From assembly GCA_902606115.1 (NCBI GenBank), contig CACLFM010000005.1, positions 1 through 64,000 of the forward strand: DNA of 64,000 nucleotides. Direction: 5' to 3'. Within the stretch, counting starts at the first letter, position 1. Each line of letters begins with the position of its first letter. The notes below the pieces were generated by a model. The model saw nothing but the letters and a program-made list of their open reading frames with translations. It searched no databases and was not told the origin of the DNA. Shown in pieces: positions 34,693-43,727 of the stretch. A program made the position numbers and the translations under genes. Source of the stretch: an uncultured Pelagibacteraceae bacterium (GTDB lineage: Bacteria > Pseudomonadota > Alphaproteobacteria > Pelagibacterales > Pelagibacteraceae).

Positions 34693-34921
34693 TTTTTTCC
34701 TTTGTTTTTAGTGCTAGAGCATGCAATTCATTCCCCATTTTACCTTTTAAAGAATTATAGATTATTTTGTGCTGCTCAATTTTACTTTTTCCATTAAATG
34801 CTGAAGAGATAACGGTTGCAGAATAATGATTTCCATCTCCAGCTAAATCTTGAATATCAACCACAGCATCAGGTAATGCTTCTTTAATCATGCTCTCTAT
34901 TTCTTTTAAATTCATTGCCAT
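34676..34921 (-). CDS. BolA family protein
   Basis: 81 residues matching BolA: an N-terminal helix (MKEIESMIKEALPDA-like), VDIQDLAGDGNHYSATVIS with the conserved histidine, and the C-terminal QHKIIYNSLKGKMGNELHALAL. BolA proteins partner with CGFS glutaredoxins in iron-sulfur trafficking. The Met at 34921 overlaps the purL stop (TAATG); the gene then overlaps grxD by 17 bases, which supports joint production. Confidence 0.92.
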   Translation of the reverse strand: MAMNLKEIESMIKEALPDAVVDIQDLAGDGNHYSATVISSAFNGKSKIEQHKIIYNSLKGKMGNELHALALKTKEKNGSTN

Positions 34922-37116
34922 TAGTTTACCATATACTTATTAAGCCAATCTTTATTGAATTCTGTCAATTTGTCTACTGATAAAGTTGGCTCATCATTAA
35001 TTGAAATATTATCCTCTATTACCTCGCCTATTACATCATAATGATTAGAATTTTTATCAAGTATTTTTTTGACCTTTTCAAGATTATCTTTTTTAACTTC
35101 GATAATGTATCTACCTTGATCTTCAGAAAAGTAATATTCAAACTTATCTAAGAATCCCTTAAATTTGTAAAATTTTATACCTTTTTTTCCTTTAATACAC
35201 ATTTTTGCAATTCCTGTAATTATTCCACCTAAAGAGACGTCATGAACTGACTGTATTAACTTATCATTAATTAAATTCAATACGGCTTCACCATTATTCT
35301 TTTCGTTAAAAAGATTTATTTCAGGTGGAGGCCCCTTTTTTTCATTCAAAATTTCTTTTGCAAAAATACTTTGCTCTAAATGACCTTCTGTTTTTCCCAG
35401 TACAATGATTATATTTCCAGTTTCTTTTAAATCCATTGTCATCATATTTTTATAATTTTTAATTAATCCTACTCCACCGATAGTTGGTGTAGGTTTAATA
35501 CCTTTGTCTTTTGTTTCATTATAAAAAGAAACATTTCCAGAAACGACAGGAAAATTTAAATACTTACTTGCTTCATTTAAACCTTCCACACATTCTACAA
35601 ATTCACCCATATTCTCAGGTTTTTCAGGATTTCCAAAATTTAAACAATTAGTTATTGCTATCGGTTCAGCACCAACACAAATTAAATTTCTCCATGCCTC
35701 ACAAACTATTTGTTTACCACCACTCAATGGGTGGGCATAACAATAGGTTGCAGAGGAGTCTACTGAAGCTGCAACTGCTTTTTCACTTCCATGAACTCTT
35801 ACAACGCCAGCGTCTCCTCCTGGTTTTTGAATAGTGTCACCCATTACAGTATGATCATATTGTTCCCAGATCCATTCTTTTGAACATACATTTGGACTAG
35901 ATATAATTTTTTTTAATACTTCTGTAATTTTAAATTTATTAAAATCTTTTTTCTTAAATTTTATTTTTTGAGGTAATTTACTTTTTTTCCATTTTCTATC
36001 GTATTCTGGAGCATGTTCTGCCAATAAATCAATTGGTATATTCGCAACTTTATTATTATTAAAATATAACTCGATGTTTTTTGAGTTAGTGGTTTTGCCA
36101 ATCACAGAAAAATCTAAATTCCATTTATCAAATATTTCTTTTGCTTTACCCTCTTTACCATTTTCAAGGACTATTAACATTCTCTCTTGACTTTCTGATA
36201 ACATAATTTCATAAGGGGACATATTTTCCTCACGACATGGAACCTTATCTAAATGTAGTTCAATGCCAAGTTTTCCTTTAGAGGCCATTTCAACGCTTGA
36301 TGATGTTAAACCCGCTGCTCCCATATCTTGAATTGCAATAATTGAGTCATCTTTCATCAATTCAAGACACGCTTCTAATAGCAATTTTTCTGTAAATGGA
36401 TCACCTACTTGGACAGTTGGTTTTTTTTCCTCAATTTTGTCATCAAATTTTGCAGAAGCCATACTTGCGCCGTGAATTCCGTCCCTACCAGTTTTTGAAC
36501 CAACGTAGATAACTGGTTTATTTAGCCCTGCAGCTTTCGAATAAAAAATTTTATCTTTTTTTACTAGACCGAGTGTCATTGCATTAACAAGAATATTGCC
36601 GTTGTAAGATTCATCAAAACTTGTTTGACCTGCAATAGTTGGTACTCCAATACAATTTCCGTATCCACCTATACCCTGAACCACTCCTCTTAAAAGATTT
36701 TTTGTTTTTTTATTAGCCGGGGATCCAAAATGTATAGAATTTAGATTAGCTATTGGCCTTGCGCCCATTGTAAAAACATCTCTAAGTATTCCACCAACAC
36801 CTGTTGCTGCTCCTTGATAAGGTTCGATAAAAGAAGGGTGGTTGTGACTTTCAATTTTAAAAACAATTGCATCTTCATCACCAATATCTATTACACCCGC
36901 ATTTTCACCTGGACCTTGGATTACTTTTTTTCCTTTTGTATTAAGTTTTTTTAAATGTTTTTTTGATGATTTATATGAACAATGTTCGTTCCACATTGCA
37001 GAAAAAATACCTAATTCTGTAATATTTGGATTTCTTTTTAATAGCTCACAAATCTTCTTGTACTCATCTTTTTTAAGACCATGTTCTATTGCAATTTTTT
37101 CAGTAACTTCAATCAT
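34921..37116 (-). CDS. purL: Phosphoribosylformylglycinamidine synthase, small PurL subunit
   Basis: 731 residues, the small type that needs PurS and PurQ, both encoded just upstream. Features include [51 protein letters not shown]-type ATP-site sequence (split here by reading), and the second AIRS-like half with [12 protein letters not shown]. It converts FGAR to FGAM in purine synthesis. It overlaps purQ by 4 bases and bolA by one. Confidence 0.96.
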   Translation of the reverse strand: MIEVTEKIAIEHGLKKDEYKKICELLKRNPNITELGIFSAMWNEHCSYKSSKKHLKKLNTKGKKVIQGPGENAGVIDIGDEDAIVFKIESHNHPSFIEPYQGAATGVGGILRDVFTMGARPIANLNSIHFGSPANKKTKNLLRGVVQGIGGYGNCIGVPTIAGQTSFDESYNGNILVNAMTLGLVKKDKIFYSKAAGLNKPVIYVGSKTGRDGIHGASMASAKFDDKIEEKKPTVQVGDPFTEKLLLEACLELMKDDSIIAIQDMGAAGLTSSSVEMASKGKLGIELHLDKVPCREENMSPYEIMLSESQERMLIVLENGKEGKAKEIFDKWNLDFSVIGKTTNSKNIELYFNNNKVANIPIDLLAEHAPEYDRKWKKSKLPQKIKFKKKDFNKFKITEVLKKIISSPNVCSKEWIWEQYDHTVMGDTIQKPGGDAGVVRVHGSEKAVAASVDSSATYCYAHPLSGGKQIVCEAWRNLICVGAEPIAITNCLNFGNPEKPENMGEFVECVEGLNEASKYLNFPVVSGNVSFYNETKDKGIKPTPTIGGVGLIKNYKNMMTMDLKETGNIIIVLGKTEGHLEQSIFAKEILNEKKGPPPEINLFNEKNNGEAVLNLINDKLIQSVHDVSLGGIITGIAKMCIKGKKGIKFYKFKGFLDKFEYYFSEDQGRYIIEVKKDNLEKVKKILDKNSNHYDVIGEVIEDNISINDEPTLSVDKLTEFNKDWLNKYMVN

Positions 37117-37796
37117 TTCATGTTACTTAAAAGATTTTCAAAAAAATATGATCCATCATTACTTGACAAACAATTATCAATTACTCGTTCAGGATGAGGC
37201 ATCATACCTAAAATATTTTTCTTTTTATTAAAAACACCAGCAATATTTTGTATCGATCCGTTAGGGTTAGAATTATCTGATATTTCACCATTTATATCAC
37301 AGTATCTAACAGCGATTTGATCATTATCCTCCATTGTCTTTAAATCATCTTCAGAGCAAAAATAATTGCCATCATTATGGGCTATATGAAGTTCTAAAAC
37401 ATCTTTTTTTATTTTATTAAAATATTTATTGTGTGATTTGTTTGCTTTAACAAATATATTCTTGCAAATAAATTTCAAATATTTATTTCTTAATAAGGCC
37501 CCTGTTACAAGTCCTGTTTCTATTAAAATTTGAAAACCATTACAAATACCAATAACTAAGCCACCTTTATTAGCAAATTCTATTACGGAATTGATTATAT
37601 TTGATTTTGCAGCAATACTTCCACATCTTAAATAGTCTCCATATGAAAAGCCGCCTGGTAAAACAACTAAATCTGATTTTGGTATTACATTATCATTGTG
37701 CCATACCATTTTATTTTTAAAACCGAACTTATTTAAAGCAACATCCATATCTCTATCACAATTAGATCCTGGGAATATGATTACTGATGATTTCAT
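37113..37796 (-). CDS. purQ: Phosphoribosylformylglycinamidine synthase glutaminase subunit
   Basis: 227 residues of the class I glutamine amidotransferase fold. [13 protein letters not shown] opens the protein, the nucleophile is C85 in [11 protein letters not shown], and the catalytic His/Glu are in MMPHPERVI near the C-terminus. It supplies ammonia to PurL. It overlaps purS by one base and purL by four. Confidence 0.96.
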   Translation of the reverse strand: MKSSVIIFPGSNCDRDMDVALNKFGFKNKMVWHNDNVIPKSDLVVLPGGFSYGDYLRCGSIAAKSNIINSVIEFANKGGLVIGICNGFQILIETGLVTGALLRNKYLKFICKNIFVKANKSHNKYFNKIKKDVLELHIAHNDGNYFCSEDDLKTMEDNDQIAVRYCDINGEISDNSNPNGSIQNIAGVFNKKKNILGMMPHPERVIDNCLSSNDGSYFFENLLSNMK

Positions 37797-38029
37797 TAAA
37801 GGATTTCGAAATCCTCAATTACTAAGTTTGCTAAAAGTTTTTTACACATATCTTCAACATTTTTCTTAGCATCTTTTTCGTCTTCTAAGTTTGTATTAAT
37901 TTCGAAGTATTTACCTTGTCTTACTTCGTTCACATCTATAAAATTCATACTATTTAAAGTTTGCTGTATAGCTTTACCTTGAGGATCTAAAACACCTTTT
38001 TTTGGTGTAACGATAACTTTTATTTTCAT
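37796..38029 (-). CDS. purS: Phosphoribosylformylglycinamidine synthase subunit PurS
   Basis: 77 residues, typical for PurS: KVIVTPKKGVLDPQGKAIQQ, then FIDVNEVRQGKYFEI and a final helix with MCKKLLANLVIEDF. It bridges PurL and PurQ. It overlaps purC by four bases and purQ by one. Confidence 0.95.
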   Translation of the reverse strand: MKIKVIVTPKKGVLDPQGKAIQQTLNSMNFIDVNEVRQGKYFEINTNLEDEKDAKKNVEDMCKKLLANLVIEDFEIL

Positions 38030-38817
38030 TTATTTTTTTTTAGTTTAACCGCTTTTGGTTTTTTGAAATTAACTTCTCTTATATTAGATTCTTCATATAA
38101 AATCCCAAGTCTGGATGCGACTTCTTTGTAAGCTTGTATTAAATTTCCAAGGTCTTTTCTAAATCTATCTTTATCTAATTTTTTTTCGCTTTTAGCATCC
38201 CATAATCTACATGTGTCAGGACTTATCTCATCAGCTAAAATAATTTCATTTCTACTTGAATTTTTTACTTTTCCAAATTCAACTTTAAAGTCTACAAGTT
38301 TGATTCCAACACCTCTAAATAAACCAATTAAAAAATCATTAATTCTAAGAAGTTGTTTATTAATTTTTTCAATTTCATTTTTTTTTGCCCAATTAAATGC
38401 AAAGATGTGTTCCCTTGAGATTAAAGGGTCTCCCAAATCATCATTTTTTAAACAATATTCAATTAATGGATCATTTAAAACTGTACCTTCAACTATACCA
38501 AGTCTTTTAGTCAGAGAACCTGTGGCTATATTTCTTACAATAAATTCTATCGGTAAAATATCTACAAATTTTATTAATTGCTCTCTCATATTTAATCTTT
38601 TTACTAAATGATTTTTTATTCCAATTTGAGATAAATTTTTTAGTATATGCTCTGATATTCTGTTATTTAATACTCCCTTACCATCAATCACAGATCTCTT
38701 TTGATTATTGAAAGCTGTAGCATCATCTTTAAAATATTGAATTACATAATTTTTGTCTGAAGTTGCGTAAATTATTTTAGCTTTCCCCTCGTATAGTTTT
38801 TTCCCCTTTTTCATCAA
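38026..38817 (-). CDS. purC: SAICAR synthetase
   Basis: 263 residues. KLYEGKAKIIYATSD is the ATP-binding start of the family; PIEFIVRNIATGSLTKRLG and DEISPDTCRLWD are the diagnostic later motifs. It ligates aspartate to CAIR. The ATG overlaps the purB stop (ATGA), so PurB and PurC, which act in successive steps, are translated together. Confidence 0.95.
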   Translation of the reverse strand: MMKKGKKLYEGKAKIIYATSDKNYVIQYFKDDATAFNNQKRSVIDGKGVLNNRISEHILKNLSQIGIKNHLVKRLNMREQLIKFVDILPIEFIVRNIATGSLTKRLGIVEGTVLNDPLIEYCLKNDDLGDPLISREHIFAFNWAKKNEIEKINKQLLRINDFLIGLFRGVGIKLVDFKVEFGKVKNSSRNEIILADEISPDTCRLWDAKSEKKLDKDRFRKDLGNLIQAYKEVASRLGILYEESNIREVNFKKPKAVKLKKNK

Positions 38818-40106
38818 TTGAATACTCTTCTATAAATTAAATTTATATTTTTGAAATGTTTAGAGTAACTAAAAATAGTTTTAAGTTTTTTAGATGAAAT
38901 TTTACTCATTATATATTTGTCAGACTGAATGACGTTAAACAAATTAAGATTTTCAGAAAAGCATTTTTTTGCGTAATTTTGAACTATTTTATATGATTTT
39001 TCTCTAGTTAAACCTGTTTTTGTAAGTTCCAACATTAGTTCTTGGGAAAAAATTAAACCCTTAGTAATATTTAAATTTTGCATCATTCTCTTTGGATATA
39101 CAATCATATTGTCTAAAATATTTGCAAGTCTAACTAAAGCAAAGTCTAATGTTATGTTTGCATCCGGCCCTATGTTTCTTTCAACACTCGAGTGAGAGAT
39201 GTCTCGCTCATGCCATAACGCTATATTTTCAAGTGCAGGAACAACAGAACTTCTAATCATTCTTGCTAGTCCAGTTAAATTTTCACTTAAAATTGGATTT
39301 TTCTTATGTGGCATTGCAGAGGATCCTTTTTGTTTTTCTGAAAAATATTCTTGTAATTCATATACTTCTGTTCTTTGTAAATGTCTTATTTCTGTAGCTA
39401 CTCTTTCAACAGATCCTGCTATAATTCCCAGAACTGAAAAGTAAAATGCATGTCTATCTCTTGGAATTACTTGAGTTGAAATTGGTTCAACTTTTAAGCC
39501 CAATTTTTTTGCGACATGTTTTTCAACACTTGGATTAATGTTTGCAAAGGTTCCAACAGCTCCTGATATTGCACATGTAGATACTTCATCTATTGCAATT
39601 TCTAATCTTTTTTTATTTCTTTTAAATTCTGCATAAAAAGATGCTAATTTTAAACCAAATGTTATTGGTTCAGCATGGATACCATGGCTTCTCCCCATAC
39701 ATGGTGTGAATTTATATTTCTTTGCCTGTTTTTTTATAACTTTTAAAATCTGATCTATATCTTTAAGAATTATTTTTCCTGATTGAACTAATTGAATATT
39801 AAAACTCGTATCTAAAACATCAGACGATGTCATTCCTTGATGAAGGTATCTAGCTTTTATGCCTGCTTTTTCAGTAATTGAAGTTAAAAAAGCAATTACA
39901 TCGTGTTTTACTTGACTTTCAATTTGATGAATTCTTTTTACATTTATTTTTGCTTTTTTTCTTACAATTGAAGAAACACCTTTGGGTATTTGGCCGAGTT
40001 TCTCCATTGCTTGTGCTGCTGCAACTTCTACATCAAGCCAAATTTTGTATTTATTTTCCTCAGACCAAATATTTGTGAGTTCTTTTCTGGAGTATCGAGA
40101 TATCAT
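38814..40106 (-). CDS. purB: Adenylosuccinate lyase
   Basis: 430 residues. The fumarase/aspartase superfamily signature is GSSAMPHKKNP, and TSSDVLDTSFN plus the GRSHGIHAEP segment with the catalytic histidine are intact. It releases fumarate from SAICAR and from adenylosuccinate. It overlaps map by one base upstream and purC by four downstream. Confidence 0.95.
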   Translation of the reverse strand: MISRYSRKELTNIWSEENKYKIWLDVEVAAAQAMEKLGQIPKGVSSIVRKKAKINVKRIHQIESQVKHDVIAFLTSITEKAGIKARYLHQGMTSSDVLDTSFNIQLVQSGKIILKDIDQILKVIKKQAKKYKFTPCMGRSHGIHAEPITFGLKLASFYAEFKRNKKRLEIAIDEVSTCAISGAVGTFANINPSVEKHVAKKLGLKVEPISTQVIPRDRHAFYFSVLGIIAGSVERVATEIRHLQRTEVYELQEYFSEKQKGSSAMPHKKNPILSENLTGLARMIRSSVVPALENIALWHERDISHSSVERNIGPDANITLDFALVRLANILDNMIVYPKRMMQNLNITKGLIFSQELMLELTKTGLTREKSYKIVQNYAKKCFSENLNLFNVIQSDKYIMSKISSKKLKTIFSYSKHFKNINLIYRRVFN

Positions 40107-40879
40107 TAATTATATGGAGGCCTCTTTAAGTTTTTAACAGATTCTGTAAAAATTTCATATCCATTATCAGTGATACCAACAGTATGCTCAAATTGTGCAG
40201 ATAATAGCTTATCTTTAGTAACCGCTGTCCATCCATCGTTTAAAACTTTAACCTCGTATTTGCCTGCATTAATCATAGGTTCTATAGTAAAGGTCATTCC
40301 AGGTTGTAATTCTTGGCCTGAATTTTTTTTTCCATAATGCAAAACATTAGGACTTTGATGGAAAACATCTCCTATACCATGTCCACAAAAATCCCTTACA
40401 ACACTGAAACCAGCTTTTTCAACGTAAGTTTGTATTTCATGACCAATGTCACCTAATTTATTTCCAGGTTTTAAAATTTCTATTGATTTCATTAGAGACT
40501 CATAAGTTATATTGATTAAGTTAATTGATTTAATTGATGGTTTACCAACAGTAAACATTCTACTCGTATCTCCGTAGTGATTATAAAGTATAGCAGTTAC
40601 ATCAATATTTAATATATCTCCATCTTCTAAGATCCTTTCATTAGGTATTCCATGACAGACAACATGATTTAAAGATGTACATAAAGATTTGGTAAAACCA
40701 CGGTAATAAAGTGGAGCAGAGTAACCCCCATTATCTTTTATGAACTCGTAACATAATTCATCAATTTTATTAGTGCTTAATCCGGGCTTTATATAATTTG
40801 TAATCATATCCAGAGCACTTGATGCAAGTGATCCAGCTTTTCTCATTTTCTCAAATTTTTCAGAGTAGTTATTCATCAA
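40106..40879 (-). CDS. map: Methionine aminopeptidase, type I
   Basis: 257 residues with the pita-bread fold. Metal ligands are visible in order: the two aspartates of DILNIDVTAI and HYGDTSRMF, the histidine of FCGHGIGDVFHQ, and glutamates in FTIEPMI and AQFEHTVGI. It removes N-terminal Met from new proteins, including the Pro1 enzyme near the window start. It overlaps sfsA by 11 bases. Confidence 0.95.
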   Translation of the reverse strand: MMNNYSEKFEKMRKAGSLASSALDMITNYIKPGLSTNKIDELCYEFIKDNGGYSAPLYYRGFTKSLCTSLNHVVCHGIPNERILEDGDILNIDVTAILYNHYGDTSRMFTVGKPSIKSINLINITYESLMKSIEILKPGNKLGDIGHEIQTYVEKAGFSVVRDFCGHGIGDVFHQSPNVLHYGKKNSGQELQPGMTFTIEPMINAGKYEVKVLNDGWTAVTKDKLLSAQFEHTVGITDNGYEIFTESVKNLKRPPYN

Positions 40880-41555
40880 TAATATTTATTTTTTTTTCAA
40901 TCTTAATTTCTTTGCTGCTCAAAAAACATCTATAAGCTAAAAATTTTACACCACTCTCTTTAGCTATTAGATAATTTTTGTAATAATTTAAATCTATATC
41001 TTTAGCTATTTTAAAGTTATTAATACCCTGTATTTGAGTTAAAAATAAGACAAATGGTTTATAGCCTTGTTTTAAAGCCTCAATTAATTTTTTAAGATGT
41101 TTAGAACCTCTCTCAGTTACTGCATCAGGGAATTCAGCTATTTTTTCATCTCTGATAAGAGTTACATTTTTTACTTCAATCATATTTTTATCACATAAAA
41201 AATCAAATCTTGTATCGCTAGAAAATTTAAATTCAGGTTTAATATTTTTGATAGACTTGAACTCACTAATTAAACCTCTATTTAAACCATCAGCCACAAT
41301 TTTATTTGCTCTATGAGTATTTACACCAACTAACTTTTTGTTTGCCTCTATAATTTCTAGGGTAAACTTTAATTTTCTTTTTGGATCGTCATTTTTTGAT
41401 AAATATACAGTGTTATTTTTATCTAAAAGTCCCTTCATAGATCCAGTGTTAGGGCAATGGGCTGTAACAATTGAATTATTTACTTTTATATCTATAAAAA
41501 ATCTTTTATATCGCTTGATTAATTTGCCTTTAATTAAAGTATTGGTAAATTTCAT
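40869..41555 (-). CDS. sfsA: SfsA family nuclease
   Basis: I place the start at the ATG 41553-41555, giving 228 residues that begin MKFTNTLIKGKLIKRYKRFF; any longer frame runs into the divergent CinA-like gene. The OB-like N-terminus (VTAHCPNTGSMKGL) is followed by the restriction-endonuclease-like core RFDFLCDKNMIEVKNVTL and FPDAVTERGSKHLKKL. E. coli SfsA has been linked to nucleic acid cleavage and sugar fermentation genes. It is the first gene of the nine-gene purine operon. Confidence 0.9.
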   Translation of the reverse strand: MKFTNTLIKGKLIKRYKRFFIDIKVNNSIVTAHCPNTGSMKGLLDKNNTVYLSKNDDPKRKLKFTLEIIEANKKLVGVNTHRANKIVADGLNRGLISEFKSIKNIKPEFKFSSDTRFDFLCDKNMIEVKNVTLIRDEKIAEFPDAVTERGSKHLKKLIEALKQGYKPFVLFLTQIQGINNFKIAKDIDLNYYKNYLIAKESGVKFLAYRCFLSSKEIKIEKKINIIDE

Positions 41556-41577
41556 TATAATTAATTTATATTTGTAT

Positions 41578-42321
41578 ATGTCAAATAAGAAAGAAATAAT
41601 TGCTGGAATTATAATCATTGGAAATGAAGTACTCTCTGGAAGAACTAAAGATATCAACACAAGTGCTTTAGCGACATGGTTGAACTCACTTGGGGTAAAA
41701 GTTAAAGAGGTAAAAATTATCCCAGATGAGGAGCAAATAATTATAAACACTGTTAATCAATACAGAAGTTTATACGATTATGTATTTACAACTGGTGGAA
41801 TTGGACCAACTCATGATGACATAACTGCAGAGTCAATTTCAAAAGCTTTCAATATAGAGTATGGCTTTCAAAAAGAAGCCTACTCAATTTTAGAAAATTA
41901 TTATAAACCAGGCGAGTTTAATGAGGGACGTCAGAAAATGGCTAAAATGCCAGTAACAGCTAATCTAATATATAACCCATCAAGTGGATCTCCAGGCTTC
42001 TATGTAAAAAATGTTTTTTGTTTACCGGGAGTTCCTTCAATACTTCAATCAATGCTTGGAAGTTTAACAGATAAAATTACAGGTGGAGATCCTATTTTAA
42101 GTGAGACTATAAGTTTAAGAACTGTTGAAAGTGAAATTGCAAAATCACTTACAGAAGTTCAAAATAAAAATAAAGATGTTGAAATAGGAAGTTACCCTTT
42201 TTTTAAAGCTGGAAAACTTGGAGTAGCAATAGTTCTTAGGTCTACTAACAAAAATAAAATTGAATTTTGTAAATCAGAAATAATTAAGTTTGTTCAAGAT
42301 AAAGAAATTCAAATAGTTTAA
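41578..42321 (+). CDS. CinA-type molybdopterin-binding domain protein (competence/damage-inducible protein A-like)
   Basis: The start at 41578 gives 247 residues beginning MSNKKEIIAGIIIIGNEVLS; earlier in-frame starts would overlap sfsA. IIGNEVLSGRTKDIN and TTGGIGPTHDDITAESI are the MoaB/MogA-like signature of CinA. Only this domain is present; the C-terminal NMN deamidase domain of full CinA is missing. Related single-domain proteins may hydrolyse ADP-ribose-type nucleotides. The divergent sfsA start is 22 bases away. Confidence 0.85.
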   Translation: MSNKKEIIAGIIIIGNEVLSGRTKDINTSALATWLNSLGVKVKEVKIIPDEEQIIINTVNQYRSLYDYVFTTGGIGPTHDDITAESISKAFNIEYGFQKEAYSILENYYKPGEFNEGRQKMAKMPVTANLIYNPSSGSPGFYVKNVFCLPGVPSILQSMLGSLTDKITGGDPILSETISLRTVESEIAKSLTEVQNKNKDVEIGSYPFFKAGKLGVAIVLRSTNKNKIEFCKSEIIKFVQDKEIQIV

Positions 42322-42327
42322 ATTAAA

Positions 42328-42732
42328 ATGTTATACTTTGCTTATGGAAGTAATTTGAATCATTTTCAAATGAGGAAGAGGTGTAAAGATTCAAATTATG
42401 TAAAAAAATTTGATATTAAAGATTTTAAACTTACATTTAGAAGTAAATACGGAGTTGCCGATATAGAGAGTAAAAAAGATCACACAATACAGGGTGGTCT
42501 TTATGAGATTTCCAAATCTGATGAAAAAAAACTTGATTTGTATGAAGACTTTCCAATCTTATATAAAAAAATATACTTCGATTACAATCGTGAAAAAATT
42601 ATGGCTTATACCATGGTAAAAAAAAGTTTATTTATTTACCCAAGTAAAAGATATCTTGATGTAATTAAACAAGGGTACAAAGACTGTAAATTAGATATCA
42701 AATATTTAGAAAAAGCTCTAAGAAATTTTTAA
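42328..42732 (+). CDS. Gamma-glutamylcyclotransferase-like (AIG2/GGCT fold) protein
   Basis: 134 residues. FAYGSNLNHFQM near the start is the YGSN substrate loop of the GGCT fold, and KKLDLYEDFPILYKKI contains the acidic LD/YE segment expected for the catalytic glutamate. Family members release 5-oxoproline from gamma-glutamyl compounds, but many small members remain untested. It lies 6 bases after the CinA-like gene and directly abuts azlC. Confidence 0.78.
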   Translation: MLYFAYGSNLNHFQMRKRCKDSNYVKKFDIKDFKLTFRSKYGVADIESKKDHTIQGGLYEISKSDEKKLDLYEDFPILYKKIYFDYNREKIMAYTMVKKSLFIYPSKRYLDVIKQGYKDCKLDIKYLEKALRNF

Positions 42733-43419
42733 ATGCGCTCAAAGTACGAAACTTTCAAAATTGGAATTAAAGATGTTGCCCCACATTTATTATCAGTATT
42801 TCCATTTGGAATAATTTTTGGTGCAATTGGCATTGAGTTGGGTTTTAGTCCATTATTTACTTATGCAACTTCATTAATAATTTTTGGTGGTGCTTCACAA
42901 ATAGTTTTTTTACAATTATTATCTGGAGGCGCATCTTCATTAATTGCAATAACATCTGTTGGTATAATAAATTCAAGACATTTCTTATATGGCGCAGTGT
43001 TATCAGAATATCTACAAAAATTATCTTTAATTAAAAAACTTTTTATCTCTTATTTTATAGTTGACCAAGGTTTTGCAGTTTCAAATCAATATTTTAAAAA
43101 AAATCCAACTGAAAAATTTAATCATTATCATTTAATTGGCTCTGGAATAATACTTTGGTTTATTTGGCAAGTTTCAACAATAATAGGTATTTATCTTGGC
43201 TCAATTGTACCTGAGGAACTTGGATTAAAATTTGCAATTCCCCTAACTTTTATTGCAATAATAGTAAATGAATTAAGAAAATTTGATCATGTTTTAGTTA
43301 TGCTAATTTCAGGGTTAGCAGCTACTTTTTTTTATAATGCTCCTTTCAAAACATACATAATAATTTCACCATTAATCGGACTTTTTGCAGCAATGATAAT
43401 TAATAGATTAAAAAAATGA
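42733..43419 (+). CDS. azlC: Branched-chain amino acid exporter, large subunit (AzlC family)
   Basis: 228 residues with several membrane helices. PFGIIFGAIGIELGFSPLFT and IIFGGASQIVFLQLL, followed by SVGIINSRHFLYGA, are diagnostic AzlC segments. Together with AzlD, which overlaps by 4 bases, it should export hydrophobic amino acids or related compounds from the cytoplasm. It starts immediately after the GGCT-like gene. Confidence 0.9.
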   Translation: MRSKYETFKIGIKDVAPHLLSVFPFGIIFGAIGIELGFSPLFTYATSLIIFGGASQIVFLQLLSGGASSLIAITSVGIINSRHFLYGAVLSEYLQKLSLIKKLFISYFIVDQGFAVSNQYFKKNPTEKFNHYHLIGSGIILWFIWQVSTIIGIYLGSIVPEELGLKFAIPLTFIAIIVNELRKFDHVLVMLISGLAATFFYNAPFKTYIIISPLIGLFAAMIINRLKK

Positions 43420-43727
43420 CTTGGACCTCAATTTTTATAGCTGGAATTTTAACTTATTTCACAAGAATGAGCATGGTTACATTAATTAGAAAAGAAATGA
43501 TTAGTGATAATTTAAGAAAGATTTTAAATTATGTACCATCTGTAGTTTTCCCATCAATAATTTTCCCTGGAGTTTTGTTAGACGATTTTGGAGCTTTTGT
43601 TACAATAAGTGATCCAAAAATATTTGGAGCAATGACTGCTTTAATAATTGGGTTTTTTACAAGGAATGTTATTTTAACAATTGTATCAGGACTGTCTTCA
43701 TATTGGATTGTTATTTTTATTTTTTAA
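43416..43727 (+). CDS. azlD: Branched-chain amino acid exporter, small subunit (AzlD family)
   Basis: 103 residues, four hydrophobic segments, with the family opening AGILTYFTRMSMVTLI and LNYVPSVVFPSIIFPGVL. It pairs with AzlC (ATGA overlap). The tail overlaps the convergent GH13 gene by 4 bases. Confidence 0.88.
   Translation: MTWTSIFIAGILTYFTRMSMVTLIRKEMISDNLRKILNYVPSVVFPSIIFPGVLLDDFGAFVTISDPKIFGAMTALIIGFFTRNVILTIVSGLSSYWIVIFIF

Noticed and set aside
41338-41577. An N-terminal extension of the CinA-like protein
   Set aside because: The extension is antisense to sfsA and has no family similarity; the ATG at 41578 begins the known domain.
40869-41750. A longer SfsA frame of 293 codons
   Set aside because: The extra 65 residues are the antisense of the CinA-like gene, look hydrophobic and random, and homologues start at MKFTNTLIKG; I use 41555 as the start.
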